NCBI GenBank assembly: GCA_964370965.1
Contig: CAYJLW010000003.1
Span: 62,001 to 126,000, forward strand
DNA length: 64,000 nt
Origin: CAYJLW01 sp964370965
GTDB taxonomy: Bacteria > Actinomycetota > Acidimicrobiia > UBA2766
Direction of reading: 5' to 3'
Position numbers and translations under genes: made by a program. A model generated the notes under the pieces. That model did not search any database. It was given only the letters and a program-made list of their open reading frames with translations, and had not been told where the DNA came from. Of this stretch, positions 42,801 to 51,099 are shown one piece after another (positions within the stretch are counted from its first letter, which is position 1; each line of letters starts with the position of its first letter).

Positions 42801-45800
42801 GAACGGGCGGCCTTGAACGCGTTGCCCACACCCTGGAGGGTGCGCCAGTTAACGGGTGCCGACGGGAGGGCCTCGCCCCGGAACTCCAAGAGGTCATCCG
42901 CGTTCGAGACCGGGCCCCGGGTGACCTGCATGTGCCAGTCGTTCGTACACGGAGTGGCGGCGGGGCAGAGACGGGCGTCGATCGCCCGGAGAGCCCCGGG
43001 ACCGGAGGCGCCGACGTCTTCGACCCATTCCACCGTGGCAGCCGGGGAGGCTCCGCTCTGGCGGGGGTCGCTGCTCGGTCCGCCCGGCAGGGCGAAAGCG
43101 GCGCGCAAGTCGGTGGCGGTTCCCGCCAGCCTGTCGGCCTGGGTCTGCATGCGGGCGCCCACTTCCAGGCCGGATTCTTGGGATGCCCGGTACTCGATTC
43201 GGCGCACGCGGGCGGCGGCGACTTGCTCGAAGATCTGCAGGGACATCGCCTCGGGCACCATGGCGGTGATCAGGCCGAGGGGGGAACGGGTGTTCGTGAA
43301 GCGGGCGGTGACCGTGCGCTGGTCGAGACCCAGGTCGACCGCGGCGCGGCCGTCTTGGAGATGCACGGGTGTGTGGTCCCCGATCGTGTAGGCAGCTTCG
43401 AGGGTCTTGCCGGCCGACGGCCGTGTCTCGTAGGCGACGTGCAGCCGATGGGGCACGGGGGAGAGAAAGGCCCCCGCCCGGATGCGGGCGCCGCCCTTCG
43501 CTTCCCCGTCGCCCATGAGCTCGCGGGAGTCCACCCCGGCCACCACGGTGGCCGCGTGGAGCTCGTCGAGGGAGAGGTCCATCTCGACGCGGGCGTCGCC
43601 GGCTTCAGGTTCTCCGACGACCGGGCGCAGGAACGCTGCCCGGCGGGGGTGGACGAGGGACAAGCTTGCCCGGAACAGGTCGCGGGGGTCCGAGGACAAG
43701 GCCGAGCGCTCTGCGTAGCGGGCGTAGGGCCGCTCGGCGGCGGCCGCGGGCAGCTCTTCCATCTCGACGATGCGCCGTTCGTCGGGATCGCCGGCGACGA
43801 AGTTCGCCGCCTGCAACGTGACCTGCTCCGGCGAGGTCTCCTTCGAGCTGCACGGTTCCGGCGAAGCGAGGTCGGCCCATTCTGCGTCGGAGAGGTCCGG
43901 GCAGAACTCCACCACGACCCCCTGCACGGTCTGGTCGCCCGTGGGTCGGCTGGCTTCCGTGAGATCGAGCCGGCTGTGGCGGGGGAGTCCCCGCAGCGAC
44001 CCGGTGACGTGGAGTTCCGTGGAGGGCGCCGTCCCGCCGGGGGGGACGAGGGTGTGGTCGAGGGATCTGAGGTCGAGGTCGACGTGTCCCGGTGTCGAGT
44101 TCAGGACGTCGTAGCGGGTTCTCGTGGCGCCGGGGGTGGCCTCGGTGCGCCGGGAGAGGGCGAGGGCGGCGGAGGCGGGTAGGACGGGGACGACACCGCT
44201 GAGGGACAGCCGCCGTTCGCCCTCCCCGCCGACCGTTCCCTGGCCGGTGGTGACGGCCAGGGGTCCGGGGGCATCTCGCTGGAGGGAGACGTCGACGCGG
44301 GAGAGCTCCGGTGCGGGTGTGCGGTCCTCGAAGGACAGCGACCGCACACCGTCCATCTTCACCGCGAGCCGGTAGGCGTCCCGGCCGGGCTCCTGTATGC
44401 GTGCGAAGGAGGCGGCGTCCGTGGGCGCCTCCCAGGTCGTGAGCACCGACGGCACGAGGTTGTTCACGCGGTTCTCGGTCTCGGAGTCCTGGGGCAGGTA
44501 GTCCTGGGACACGAGGCGGAGTTGACCCACCCCCCGGTTGTCGCACCCCGGCCGTGGTGCCGGCCCGGCCGGAGGGGAGACGGCCGCCTCCTCGTGGCGG
44601 AACGCGAACCACTCGTCGCCGGCGAGGGAGGGGCAGGCGCGGGCGCGGACGGCGAAGTGGTGCTCGTCCCCGAGGACGGTGTCGAGGCGCAGGTGGGGAG
44701 GCAGGTCCGTCACTTCTCCGGCCAAGAAGAGGGGCGGTTCGGGTGTTCGCGGATCGGGCCCGACGGACGCGAGCTGGAGGCGGTCGAGGGTGAGCTTGCC
44801 CACGGCGACGCCCGGGCTCCCGTCGGTCTCCGTGGGCGGGTACAGGATGTCTGCGCGGTCGCGGCGGAGTGCCATGTCGAGACGTGTCGGCGTCCCCTCC
44901 ACCCTGGCGTTGAAGATCATCTCGTCGGCTCCGGCGACGCCTCCGCCGGGACCGGAGAGAGCTGTCATCCGCAGCGTGGAGCCTGCGGCGGGTTGGCCCT
45001 TCACCTGCCAGCCGAGCTGCATCCGGCTGGGCTCCCCCCAACCGCAGCGCCGCTCCACGCCGAGGGCGAACGTCTCCGGGATCGGGCTCAGCCAGCCGAG
45101 CGACGCGGCGAACAACGTCCTGCCCGCCCGCGGGGCGTTTGTGTGGTCCAACTCGTGGAGGGCGACCCTGGACGTCACCTGTCCCCTCGCCTCTCCCGCC
45201 GGGTAGGTGGCGTGTTCGCCCACGACGAGGTGCTGCAGGTCCCGGTATCCGCTCCATAGGACGGCCACGGCGAAGCGCTCCGGCAGGGCGCCGCCGCCAC
45301 CGAATCGGCGCTCTTCGACCGCGAGGGCGGTCTCGGCAGTCGCGCCCGTGGTGGAGCGGAAGAGGACGCCGACCTCGATCCGGAGCGAGGAGAGACGCGC
45401 CCGCACGTGCGGGGCCGGTCGGAAGACGACGTCGAGGCCGAGGCCGAAGTGGAAACCGAGGAGCTCCGGGGGTCGGCCGAAGTTCTCGGCCAGGACGTCG
45501 CCGATGCCCAGGTTCGCGGGGATGTCGTCGGGTCCCGCCTGCTGGGCCGTGAAGCGCGGCCCCACCGAGATGCCCACGTCGTTCACGCCGTCATGGTCGA
45601 AGTCCCACGAGAAGGTGTGGGCGACGAGCGGGAAGAGGACCGGTGGGGGCGGGAAGGTCGTGGCGACCTCCCCCAGGCCCTCGACCGTGGCGTGGCCCCG
45701 GGCGGCGAAGCCTTGGGGCATCCCGACCTCTCCGCCGTTCGCGGCCGCGGGGTCCGCCGGAGGGGGGGTTGCGGGGTCGTCGCAGAGGAAGGCGAGGCCG

Positions 45801-45910
45801 TCGGCGGCCCTGGCGGGTTGTGCGGCCCAGAGGCCGGCCGTCAGGGCCACCGACGCGACTGTGAGGAGCAGCGTGCGGAGGTGTGGAGCAGTTGGGCGTC
45901 GTTCCCGCAT
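39887..45910 (-). CDS. Very large secreted PKD-domain protein of unknown function
   Basis: A 2007-residue exported protein. The ATG at 45910 follows AGGGGG. The signal peptide is clear (MRERR, core LRTLLLTVASVALTAGLWAA, cleavage after ARA at residue 35). The early mature part has FSWDFDHDGVNDVGISVGPR, a calcium-loop-like DHDGVND. The bulk is beta-rich and contains spaced variants of an LPxHxRLD-type strand (TDLPPHLRLD, RGLPRHSRLD, IYLPWHVQLW), suggesting a degenerate long repeat. It has many Cys for an actinobacterial secreted protein. The last 85 residues are a PKD domain (RRWFLGDGTVVENASTRPVT, then HVFNRPGRYLVHAVE). No enzymatic or sorting motif is seen. It is divergent from rpsL and upstream of the BTAD regulator. 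Confidence 0.8.
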   Translation of the reverse strand: MRERRPTAPHLRTLLLTVASVALTAGLWAAQPARAADGLAFLCDDPATPPPADPAAANGGEVGMPQGFAARGHATVEGLGEVATTFPPPPVLFPLVAHTFSWDFDHDGVNDVGISVGPRFTAQQAGPDDIPANLGIGDVLAENFGRPPELLGFHFGLGLDVVFRPAPHVRARLSSLRIEVGVLFRSTTGATAETALAVEERRFGGGGALPERFAVAVLWSGYRDLQHLVVGEHATYPAGEARGQVTSRVALHELDHTNAPRAGRTLFAASLGWLSPIPETFALGVERRCGWGEPSRMQLGWQVKGQPAAGSTLRMTALSGPGGGVAGADEMIFNARVEGTPTRLDMALRRDRADILYPPTETDGSPGVAVGKLTLDRLQLASVGPDPRTPEPPLFLAGEVTDLPPHLRLDTVLGDEHHFAVRARACPSLAGDEWFAFRHEEAAVSPPAGPAPRPGCDNRGVGQLRLVSQDYLPQDSETENRVNNLVPSVLTTWEAPTDAASFARIQEPGRDAYRLAVKMDGVRSLSFEDRTPAPELSRVDVSLQRDAPGPLAVTTGQGTVGGEGERRLSLSGVVPVLPASAALALSRRTEATPGATRTRYDVLNSTPGHVDLDLRSLDHTLVPPGGTAPSTELHVTGSLRGLPRHSRLDLTEASRPTGDQTVQGVVVEFCPDLSDAEWADLASPEPCSSKETSPEQVTLQAANFVAGDPDERRIVEMEELPAAAAERPYARYAERSALSSDPRDLFRASLSLVHPRRAAFLRPVVGEPEAGDARVEMDLSLDELHAATVVAGVDSRELMGDGEAKGGARIRAGAFLSPVPHRLHVAYETRPSAGKTLEAAYTIGDHTPVHLQDGRAAVDLGLDQRTVTARFTNTRSPLGLITAMVPEAMSLQIFEQVAAARVRRIEYRASQESGLEVGARMQTQADRLAGTATDLRAAFALPGGPSSDPRQSGASPAATVEWVEDVGASGPGALRAIDARLCPAATPCTNDWHMQVTRGPVSNADDLLEFRGEALPSAPVNWRTLQGVGNAFKAARSFLHYVGGADRWAITARLRDTARLTYQGAPHRACLSHRPATDGAPDDLGIGVFETTAFGAVHVDTSLTAFPENVAVRADPAAGATGPDGPPVLWVNTESCSVDDPADPAAGRIESHRRTGGPELKGTLRAGTSPEALLRAVALDRDNILGVHALHSHPARLGAYVDRTTTPAGGDWGVNATARIYLPWHVQLWAPATARCGPASETTIPPACDSSLHYEPDARRDVDVRYQSTSRNLGRLDAIAHVVDERSPDDRDDVRVLAGVVDVPGRLRTRVSLGRNNRLPLTFATLDVDARHAPGSVVVEAFDLTQPALRGDPWNRAGVSRSTIEANTVPKYRLSLRGLGTRLRVVGDLLSTETPGAAGLPATRGAECRRNHVWSEGIFGRNTGTMRGVEVRPEEPHLAYLHLDANLMGASHIDLSTRTAPDEDPGRYFGPARPSTLVLRSDRRLWATTRLRFDNIVAEYADDDTWYQVFACLDFDLPLEVAMTRVSDARVAQDGARVVLDVATADVAAGAKVTGTVGETFACEVRCPGGRPAVVTRRGAPFWWHRVRFDPTGPGEFRANYDRAWKRIGILKGSGWGACPYPYLDCVTSMDTFSFQTFRIDPRASGYESADVFLDVLFDEADRREMADVDIDHPTGEHPGRDFYKAIRQTMFPPLTFGPVSVAAISRIGTTFDYTPGLPMDAGGYCRLDAPDRFEKDDQRLPGSPIALGSDGTAFRLEVTKRCNGSRPEAVPVLAARHPAGQVRWRRHLLDNTGPRRAALPIAPGGEPWQLSIVPHEDCPDAGTCPPGLHADGSVTVHLIYEVVTCEVPASNRRDCLSGRRSGFPNETCGRIVDVNRTSVRRCVQPRVQQAVFDAGGEGLVRDMLGPLGSEHVPVKRRVEVRVGEAARFHLCNEHGDVRTCPIQPGVTRRWFLGDGTVVENASTRPVTHVFNRPGRYLVHAVEIDSDGRQGAPVGVDVYLFSVDVRP

Positions 45911-46062
45911 CGTTCCCCCTTGTCTGGCCTTGTGGAGCGGGCCCCGCCGACGTTAGGGATGCCCACTGAATTCCCACTGACGCGCGGTCGCTCCAGGCAG
46001 CGACGCCGAGGGGGCGCCACCACCTGAGCGCATCGCGTGCGGACACGCGCGACGGCGGGCGA

Positions 46063-46090
46063 TTGCGGCCTCTGGCTGTGGTGCTACACT
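46063..46090 (+). promoter_or_regulatory. Predicted str operon promoter
   Basis: TTGCGG (46063-46068) and TACACT (46085-46090), spacing 16, about 85 bases before rpsL, within the 264-base divergent region shared with the large secreted protein gene. Confidence 0.65.
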
Positions 46091-46174
46091 CCCTGGGTTC
46101 CCCACGCCGGGCGGCACCGATGACGCGCGTCGCCGCCGGGTGCCCCAAGAGCACAGCAGAGAGAGCAGAGGCCC

Positions 46175-46546
46175 GTGCCCACGATCCAGCAGCTGGTCCG
46201 CAAGGGCCGCAAGACGCCGAAGACGAAGACCCCCACGCCGGCCTTGGCGGGGTCTCCGCAGCGGCGCGGCGTGTGCACGCAGGTGAAGACGACCACACCG
46301 AAGAAGCCGAACTCGGCGCTGCGCAAGATCGCCCGTGTCCGCCTCACGACCGGCACGGAAGTCACCGCGTACATCCCGGGTGAGGGCCACAACCTCCAGG
46401 AGCACTCGATCGTCCTCGTCCGTGGGGGCCGGGTGAAGGACCTCCCCGGCGTGCGTTACAAGATCATCCGCGCCGCCCTCGACACCGCCGGCGTGTCAGG
46501 CAGGCGCCGCGGCCGCTCCAAGTACGGCGCGAAGAGGGAGGCCTGA
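46175..46546 (+). CDS. rpsL: 30S ribosomal protein S12
   Basis: S12 (123 residues) sits at the decoding centre. The GTG start is preceded by AGAGG. The loops that contact the codon-anticodon helix are TTTPKKPNSALRKIARV and RGGRVKDLPGVRYK; the lysines whose change gives streptomycin resistance (43 and 88 in actinobacterial numbering) are both present, so a sensitive form is predicted. It is the first gene of the str operon, four bases ahead of rpsG. Confidence 0.98.
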   Translation: MPTIQQLVRKGRKTPKTKTPTPALAGSPQRRGVCTQVKTTTPKKPNSALRKIARVRLTTGTEVTAYIPGEGHNLQEHSIVLVRGGRVKDLPGVRYKIIRAALDTAGVSGRRRGRSKYGAKREA

Positions 46547-46550
46547 TCCC

Positions 46551-47021
46551 ATGCCCCGCAAGGGCCCCGCGCCCCGCCGCGAACTCCTCCCCGATCCGAT
46601 CTACCGCTCCGTCCTCGTCACGCAGATGGTGAACAAGGTGCTGCTGCGCGGCAAGCGCACGGTGTCCGAGCAGATCGTCTACGAAGCACTCGACCTCTGC
46701 CGGAACCGTACGGACCAAGACCCTGTCCAGGTCCTCAAGAAGGCCGTCGACAACGCCCGGCCCCACCTCGAGGTGCGCAGCCGCCGTGTCGGCGGCGCCA
46801 CGTACCAGGTGCCCGTCGAGGTCCGCCCGCGCCGGGGAACCACTCTCGCGGTGCGCTGGCTGGTCGGGTACTCGCGCCAGCGGCGCGAGCGCACGATGGC
46901 CGAGCGCCTCGCCGGCGAGCTGCTCGATGCCGCCAACGGTGTGGGAGCCGCGGTGAAGAAGCGCGAGGACACCCACAAGATGGCCGAGGCCAACAAGGCC
47001 TTCGCTCACTACCGCTGGTAG
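46551..47021 (+). CDS. rpsG: 30S ribosomal protein S7
   Basis: S7 (156 residues, normal length) nucleates assembly of the 30S head and contacts E-site tRNA. The N-terminal MPRKGPAPRRELLPDPIYRS and the central ARPHLEVRSRRVGGATYQVP are diagnostic. In many bacteria S7 represses the str operon; no such leader was identified here. 73 bases separate it from fusA. Confidence 0.98.
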   Translation: MPRKGPAPRRELLPDPIYRSVLVTQMVNKVLLRGKRTVSEQIVYEALDLCRNRTDQDPVQVLKKAVDNARPHLEVRSRRVGGATYQVPVEVRPRRGTTLAVRWLVGYSRQRRERTMAERLAGELLDAANGVGAAVKKREDTHKMAEANKAFAHYRW

Positions 47022-47094
47022 ACCCCCGCCCCCGGCGGGCCGAACCTCCTATTGGCGCGGACCCGACCGCGCAAACCGACGAGCAGGAAAGACA

Positions 47095-49248
47095 ATGGCT
47101 GAGGCGGCCACGAAGCAGGAAGCGAAGCGAACCCAGTTGAAGGCCGTGAAGGGTGGCAAGGCGCTGCCCATCCGGGAGTTCCCCATCGCGCGCACGCGCA
47201 ACATCGGGATCATGGCCCACATCGACGCCGGAAAGACGACCACGACCGAGCGCATCCTGTACTACACGGGCAAGACCTACAAGATGGGCGAGGTCCACGA
47301 GGGCGGCGCCGTCATGGACTGGATGGTCCAGGAACAGGAACGCGGCATCACCATCACTTCTGCCGCCACCACGTCGAAGTGGAAGGACCACTGGATCAAC
47401 ATCATCGACACGCCCGGTCACGTCGACTTCACCGTGGAGGTGGAGCGCTCCCTGCGCGTGCTCGACGGTGCCGTCGCCGTCTTCGACGCCGTCGCCGGCG
47501 TCGAGCCCCAGACCGAGACCGTCTGGCGCCAGGCGAACCGCTACGGCGTCCCCCGGATCTGCTTCGTGAACAAGATGGACCGCGTGGGCGCCGACTTCGA
47601 GGCCGCCGTCGGGATGATCCGCGACCGCCTCGACGCCACCGCCGCGGTCGCACAGCTCCCCTGGGGCGCCGAGGACACGTTCTGCGGTGTCATCGACCTC
47701 GTCGAGATGAAGGGCCTCCGCTGGGCCGAGGGCATGGGGGAGACCTGGGAGACCGTCGACGTCCCCGAGGATCTCCGCGACAGCGCCGAGGCCGCCCGCC
47801 ACGACCTCATCGAGCTCTGCGCCGACCACGACGACGAGGTGCTCGAGCTCTTCCTTCACGACGACCCCGTCGACGCCCGCAAGCTCCGCCGGGCGTTGCG
47901 CAAGGCGACGCTGGACTCCTCGGTGACCCCTGTGCTCTGTGGCACGGCGTTCCGCAACAAGGGCGTGCAGCCCCTGCTCGACGCCATCGTGCATTACCTC
48001 CCCAGCCCGCTGGACATCCCTCCCGTCGAGGGTGTGAATCCCAAGCGGCCCGAGCGTCTGGTCCGCGAACCAGACGACAAGGCGCCCTTTTGCGCCATCG
48101 CCTTCAAGATCATGACCGACCCCTACGTGGGCAAGCTCACCTACTTCCGCGTGTATTCGGGCACGCTGGAGAAGGGCGGCCAGATCATGAACGCCACGAA
48201 GGACCGCAAGGAGCGCATCGGGCGCATCCTGCAGATGCACGCAAACCACCGTGAGGACAAGGACGCCGTCTTCACGGGCGACATCGTGGCCGCGGTCGGC
48301 CTCAAGAACACGTCCACGGGCGACACGCTCTGCGACCCCGCCCACCCCGTCCTGCTGGAGCAGATGGAGTTCCCGGCGCCGGTGATCAAGGTGGCGATCG
48401 AACCCAAGACGAAGGCCGACCAGGACAAGCTGGGCAAGGCCCTCACCGCCCTCGCCGAAGAGGACCCCACGTTCGTGGTCTCCACCGAGGAGGACACCGG
48501 CCAGACCACCATCGCCGGCATGGGCGAGCTCCACCTCGAGGTCCTCGTCGACCGCATGATGCGGGAGTTCTCCGTCGACGCCCACGTGGGCAAGCCGCAG
48601 GTCGCGTACCGCGAGACGATCCGCAAGGCCGTCAAGGGCGTCGACCTCACGTTCAAGCGCCAGACCGGCGGCCGCGGCCAGTACGCCCGCGTCACGATCG
48701 ACGTCGAGCCCACCGGCCCCCAGGGCGGCTACGAGTTCATCGACAAGATCAAGGGCGGGTCGATCCCGTCGGAGTACATCCCCGCCGTCGACGAGGGCAT
48801 CCAGGAGTCCATGGAGTCCGGGATCGTCGCCGGGTACCCGATGGTCGACCTCCGTATCGTCCTCAGCGACGGGAACTACCACGACGTCGACTCCTCGGAG
48901 ATGGCCTTCAAGATCTGCGGGTCCATGGCGTTCAAGGACGCTGCGCGCAAGGCGAGCCCCGCCCTCCTCGAGCCCATCATGGCTGTCGAGGTGATCACGC
49001 CGGAGGACTACATGGGCGACGTCATCGGCGACCTCTCGGGCCGCCGGGGACGCATCGAGGGGATGGAGGCACGTGGCAACAGCCAGGTCGTGAGATCCGA
49101 GGTCCCCCTCGCCGAGATGTTTGGGTATGCTACCGACCTTCGGTCGCGCACCCAGGGCCGGGCCACGTACACGATGCAATTCCACTCGTATCGCGAGGTC
49201 CCGGAGTCCATCGCGGCAGAGATCGTGGCGCGGGTGCGCGGCGAGTAG
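47095..49248 (+). CDS. fusA: Elongation factor G
   Basis: EF-G (717 residues), the GTPase that drives translocation. The G motifs are visible: HIDAGKTTTTERILYYTG (P loop), RGITITSAATT (switch I), DTPGHVDFTVEVERSL and NKMDRVG. Domain IV has the expected QTGGRGQYARV. A 30-residue basic N-terminal lead (MAEAATKQEAKRTQLKAVKG) precedes the usual start, slightly longer than typical. It is in one operon with tuf, 27 bases away. Confidence 0.98.
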   Translation: MAEAATKQEAKRTQLKAVKGGKALPIREFPIARTRNIGIMAHIDAGKTTTTERILYYTGKTYKMGEVHEGGAVMDWMVQEQERGITITSAATTSKWKDHWINIIDTPGHVDFTVEVERSLRVLDGAVAVFDAVAGVEPQTETVWRQANRYGVPRICFVNKMDRVGADFEAAVGMIRDRLDATAAVAQLPWGAEDTFCGVIDLVEMKGLRWAEGMGETWETVDVPEDLRDSAEAARHDLIELCADHDDEVLELFLHDDPVDARKLRRALRKATLDSSVTPVLCGTAFRNKGVQPLLDAIVHYLPSPLDIPPVEGVNPKRPERLVREPDDKAPFCAIAFKIMTDPYVGKLTYFRVYSGTLEKGGQIMNATKDRKERIGRILQMHANHREDKDAVFTGDIVAAVGLKNTSTGDTLCDPAHPVLLEQMEFPAPVIKVAIEPKTKADQDKLGKALTALAEEDPTFVVSTEEDTGQTTIAGMGELHLEVLVDRMMREFSVDAHVGKPQVAYRETIRKAVKGVDLTFKRQTGGRGQYARVTIDVEPTGPQGGYEFIDKIKGGSIPSEYIPAVDEGIQESMESGIVAGYPMVDLRIVLSDGNYHDVDSSEMAFKICGSMAFKDAARKASPALLEPIMAVEVITPEDYMGDVIGDLSGRRGRIEGMEARGNSQVVRSEVPLAEMFGYATDLRSRTQGRATYTMQFHSYREVPESIAAEIVARVRGE

Positions 49249-49275
49249 ACCAGTACATCCGGAGGAGCCAGCACG

Positions 49276-50463
49276 ATGGCCAAGGCCAAGTTCGAGCGGA
49301 CCAAGCCGCACGTCAACATCGGGACGATCGGCCACATCGACCACGGCAAGACCACTCTGACCGCGGCGATCACCAAGGTCCTCGCTGAGCAGAACCCGGA
49401 CGTGGCGTTCACGCCCTTCGACCAGATCGACAAGGCGCCCGAGGAGAAGGCTCGCGGGATCACGATCTCCATCGCGCACGTCGAGTACGAGACGCCGAAC
49501 CGCCACTATGCCCACGTCGACTGCCCGGGGCACGCGGACTACATCAAGAACATGATCACGGGGGCCGCCCAGATGGACGGCGCCATCCTCGTAGTGGCCG
49601 CCACCGACGGCCCCATGCCCCAGACCCGTGAGCACGTCCTGCTCGCCCGCCAGGTGGGCGTCCCCTACATCGTCGTTTTCATGAACAAGGCCGACATGGT
49701 CGACGACCCCGAGCTCCTCGACCTCGTGGAGCTCGAGGTGCGCGAGCTGCTGAGCTCCTACGAGTTCCCCGGCGACGACGTCCCGATCATCAGGGGCTCG
49801 GCTCTGAAGGCGCTCGAGGGCGACCCGGAGTGGACGCCGCAGATCCTCGAGCTCATGGAGGCCTGCGACAGCGCCATCCCCGAGCCGCTGCGCGACGTCG
49901 ACAAGCCGTTCCTGATGCCCATCGAGGACGTCTTCACGATTCAGGGCCGCGGCACCGTCGTCACCGGTCGCGTGACCCGGGGCCAGCTCAACAAGATGGA
50001 AGAGATCGAGATCGTCGGAATCCGCGACACCCGCAAGACCGTCGCCACCGACCTCGAGATGTTCCGCAAGCTCCTCGACGAGATCCACGCCGGCGACAAC
50101 GCCGGAGTTCTCCTGCGCGGCGTCGACAAGAAGGAGGTCGAGCGGGGCCAGGTTCTCGCGAAGCCGGGCACGGTCACGCCCCACACCCAGTTCGAGGCCG
50201 CCGTCTACTGCCTGACGAAGGACGAAGGTGGCCGCCACAGCCCGTTCTTCGGCGGCTACCGCCCGCAGTTCTACTTCCGCACCACCGACGTCACGGGCAC
50301 CGTGACGCTGCCGGAGGGCACCGAGATGGTCATGCCCGGCGACAACACCGAGATGACCGTCGAGTTGCTCCAGCCCATCGCCATGGAGGAGGGCCTCGAG
50401 TTCGCCATCCGCGAGGGCAGCCGCACCGTCGGAGCCGGCCGGGTGACCAAGATCCTGAAGTAG
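49276..50463 (+). CDS. tuf: Elongation factor Tu
   Basis: EF-Tu (395 residues) delivers aminoacyl-tRNA to the ribosome. Seen are GHIDHGKTTLTAAITKVLAE (P loop), the effector region EKARGITISIAHVEYET, DCPGHADYIKNMITGAAQMD and NKADMVDD. Domains 2 and 3 are complete and end with GAGRVTKILK. The ribosome-binding site is CCGGAGGAGCC. A perfect hairpin (50469-50484) follows the stop, then an anomalous run of G and C. No second tuf copy is in the window. Confidence 0.99.
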   Translation: MAKAKFERTKPHVNIGTIGHIDHGKTTLTAAITKVLAEQNPDVAFTPFDQIDKAPEEKARGITISIAHVEYETPNRHYAHVDCPGHADYIKNMITGAAQMDGAILVVAATDGPMPQTREHVLLARQVGVPYIVVFMNKADMVDDPELLDLVELEVRELLSSYEFPGDDVPIIRGSALKALEGDPEWTPQILELMEACDSAIPEPLRDVDKPFLMPIEDVFTIQGRGTVVTGRVTRGQLNKMEEIEIVGIRDTRKTVATDLEMFRKLLDEIHAGDNAGVLLRGVDKKEVERGQVLAKPGTVTPHTQFEAAVYCLTKDEGGRHSPFFGGYRPQFYFRTTDVTGTVTLPEGTEMVMPGDNTEMTVELLQPIAMEEGLEFAIREGSRTVGAGRVTKILK

Positions 50464-51099
50464 CCCGACCCCACAGTCGTGGGGGGGGGCCCCCCCGGCC
50501 CCCCCGCCCCCCCCCCCCGGGGGGGGGGCGCGGGGGCGCGCTGGGCCCCGGGGCTACCGGGGGGGCCCCCGCCGGGTTGGGGGCAGGATCGGGGGCCGCG
50601 TCCGCGGCACGCCCCGCTCTCTTGCGAGAAGCCCGACGCAGGGAGGAACCCCGGTGGGGGGTGTCGAAGAACACCGGCTACGGGGGCGGTTTCCAGTGGT
50701 GGCCGGGATGTCGGGCAGGCCAGGAGCCCGGGCGAGACACGGCCGAGCTGAATCGCGGCGCAGGCCCGCCGGCCGCCTGCATGTCAGGCAGCGGGCGGAA
50801 GGTCCAGCGCCGGAGGCGACCGTGCCGAGCCCGGGGCTCTGGCTCCATCGGGGCGAGGGAGAGGGCTGTGGGCGCCATCTACGACCAACGCACCCCCTAA
50901 CTGCGCGGTCTCGATCCGACGGTGAGGCGCGTGTGGGTCCCCGGGGGGCCGCCACGCCCGTGTCCGCGGGCACAAGGAACGGTCTGCTTTAGTTTCTCAA
51001 CGCGAACACCGTTCGGGTGAGGGGGCCCACGCCGGGAAGGACGCGCCGGTGTGTCTAGTCTCGAACGCGGGCCGAGCGGGGTGGAGGACAGGGGACACC
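50464..51099. other. 636-bp gene-free region after tuf
   Basis: No supportable gene. It begins with the tuf hairpin (50469-50484), then a stretch of almost pure G/C homopolymers (50481-50570), then ordinary GC-rich sequence, and a short AT-richer patch near 50985-51000 that could carry the promoter of the next gene. Several short open frames here look like noise. Confidence 0.7.
50469..50484 (+). terminator. Hairpin after tuf
   Basis: CCCCAC (50469-50474) pairs perfectly with GTGGGG (50479-50484) around AGTC, 5 bases after the tuf stop. It is followed by G/C runs, not T, which may reflect poor sequence quality. Confidence 0.5.

Noticed and set aside
50479..50992. Short open frames between tuf and the sugar dehydrogenase
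   Set aside because: They cross the G/C homopolymer stretch or overlap on both strands, and none shows a domain or credible start.
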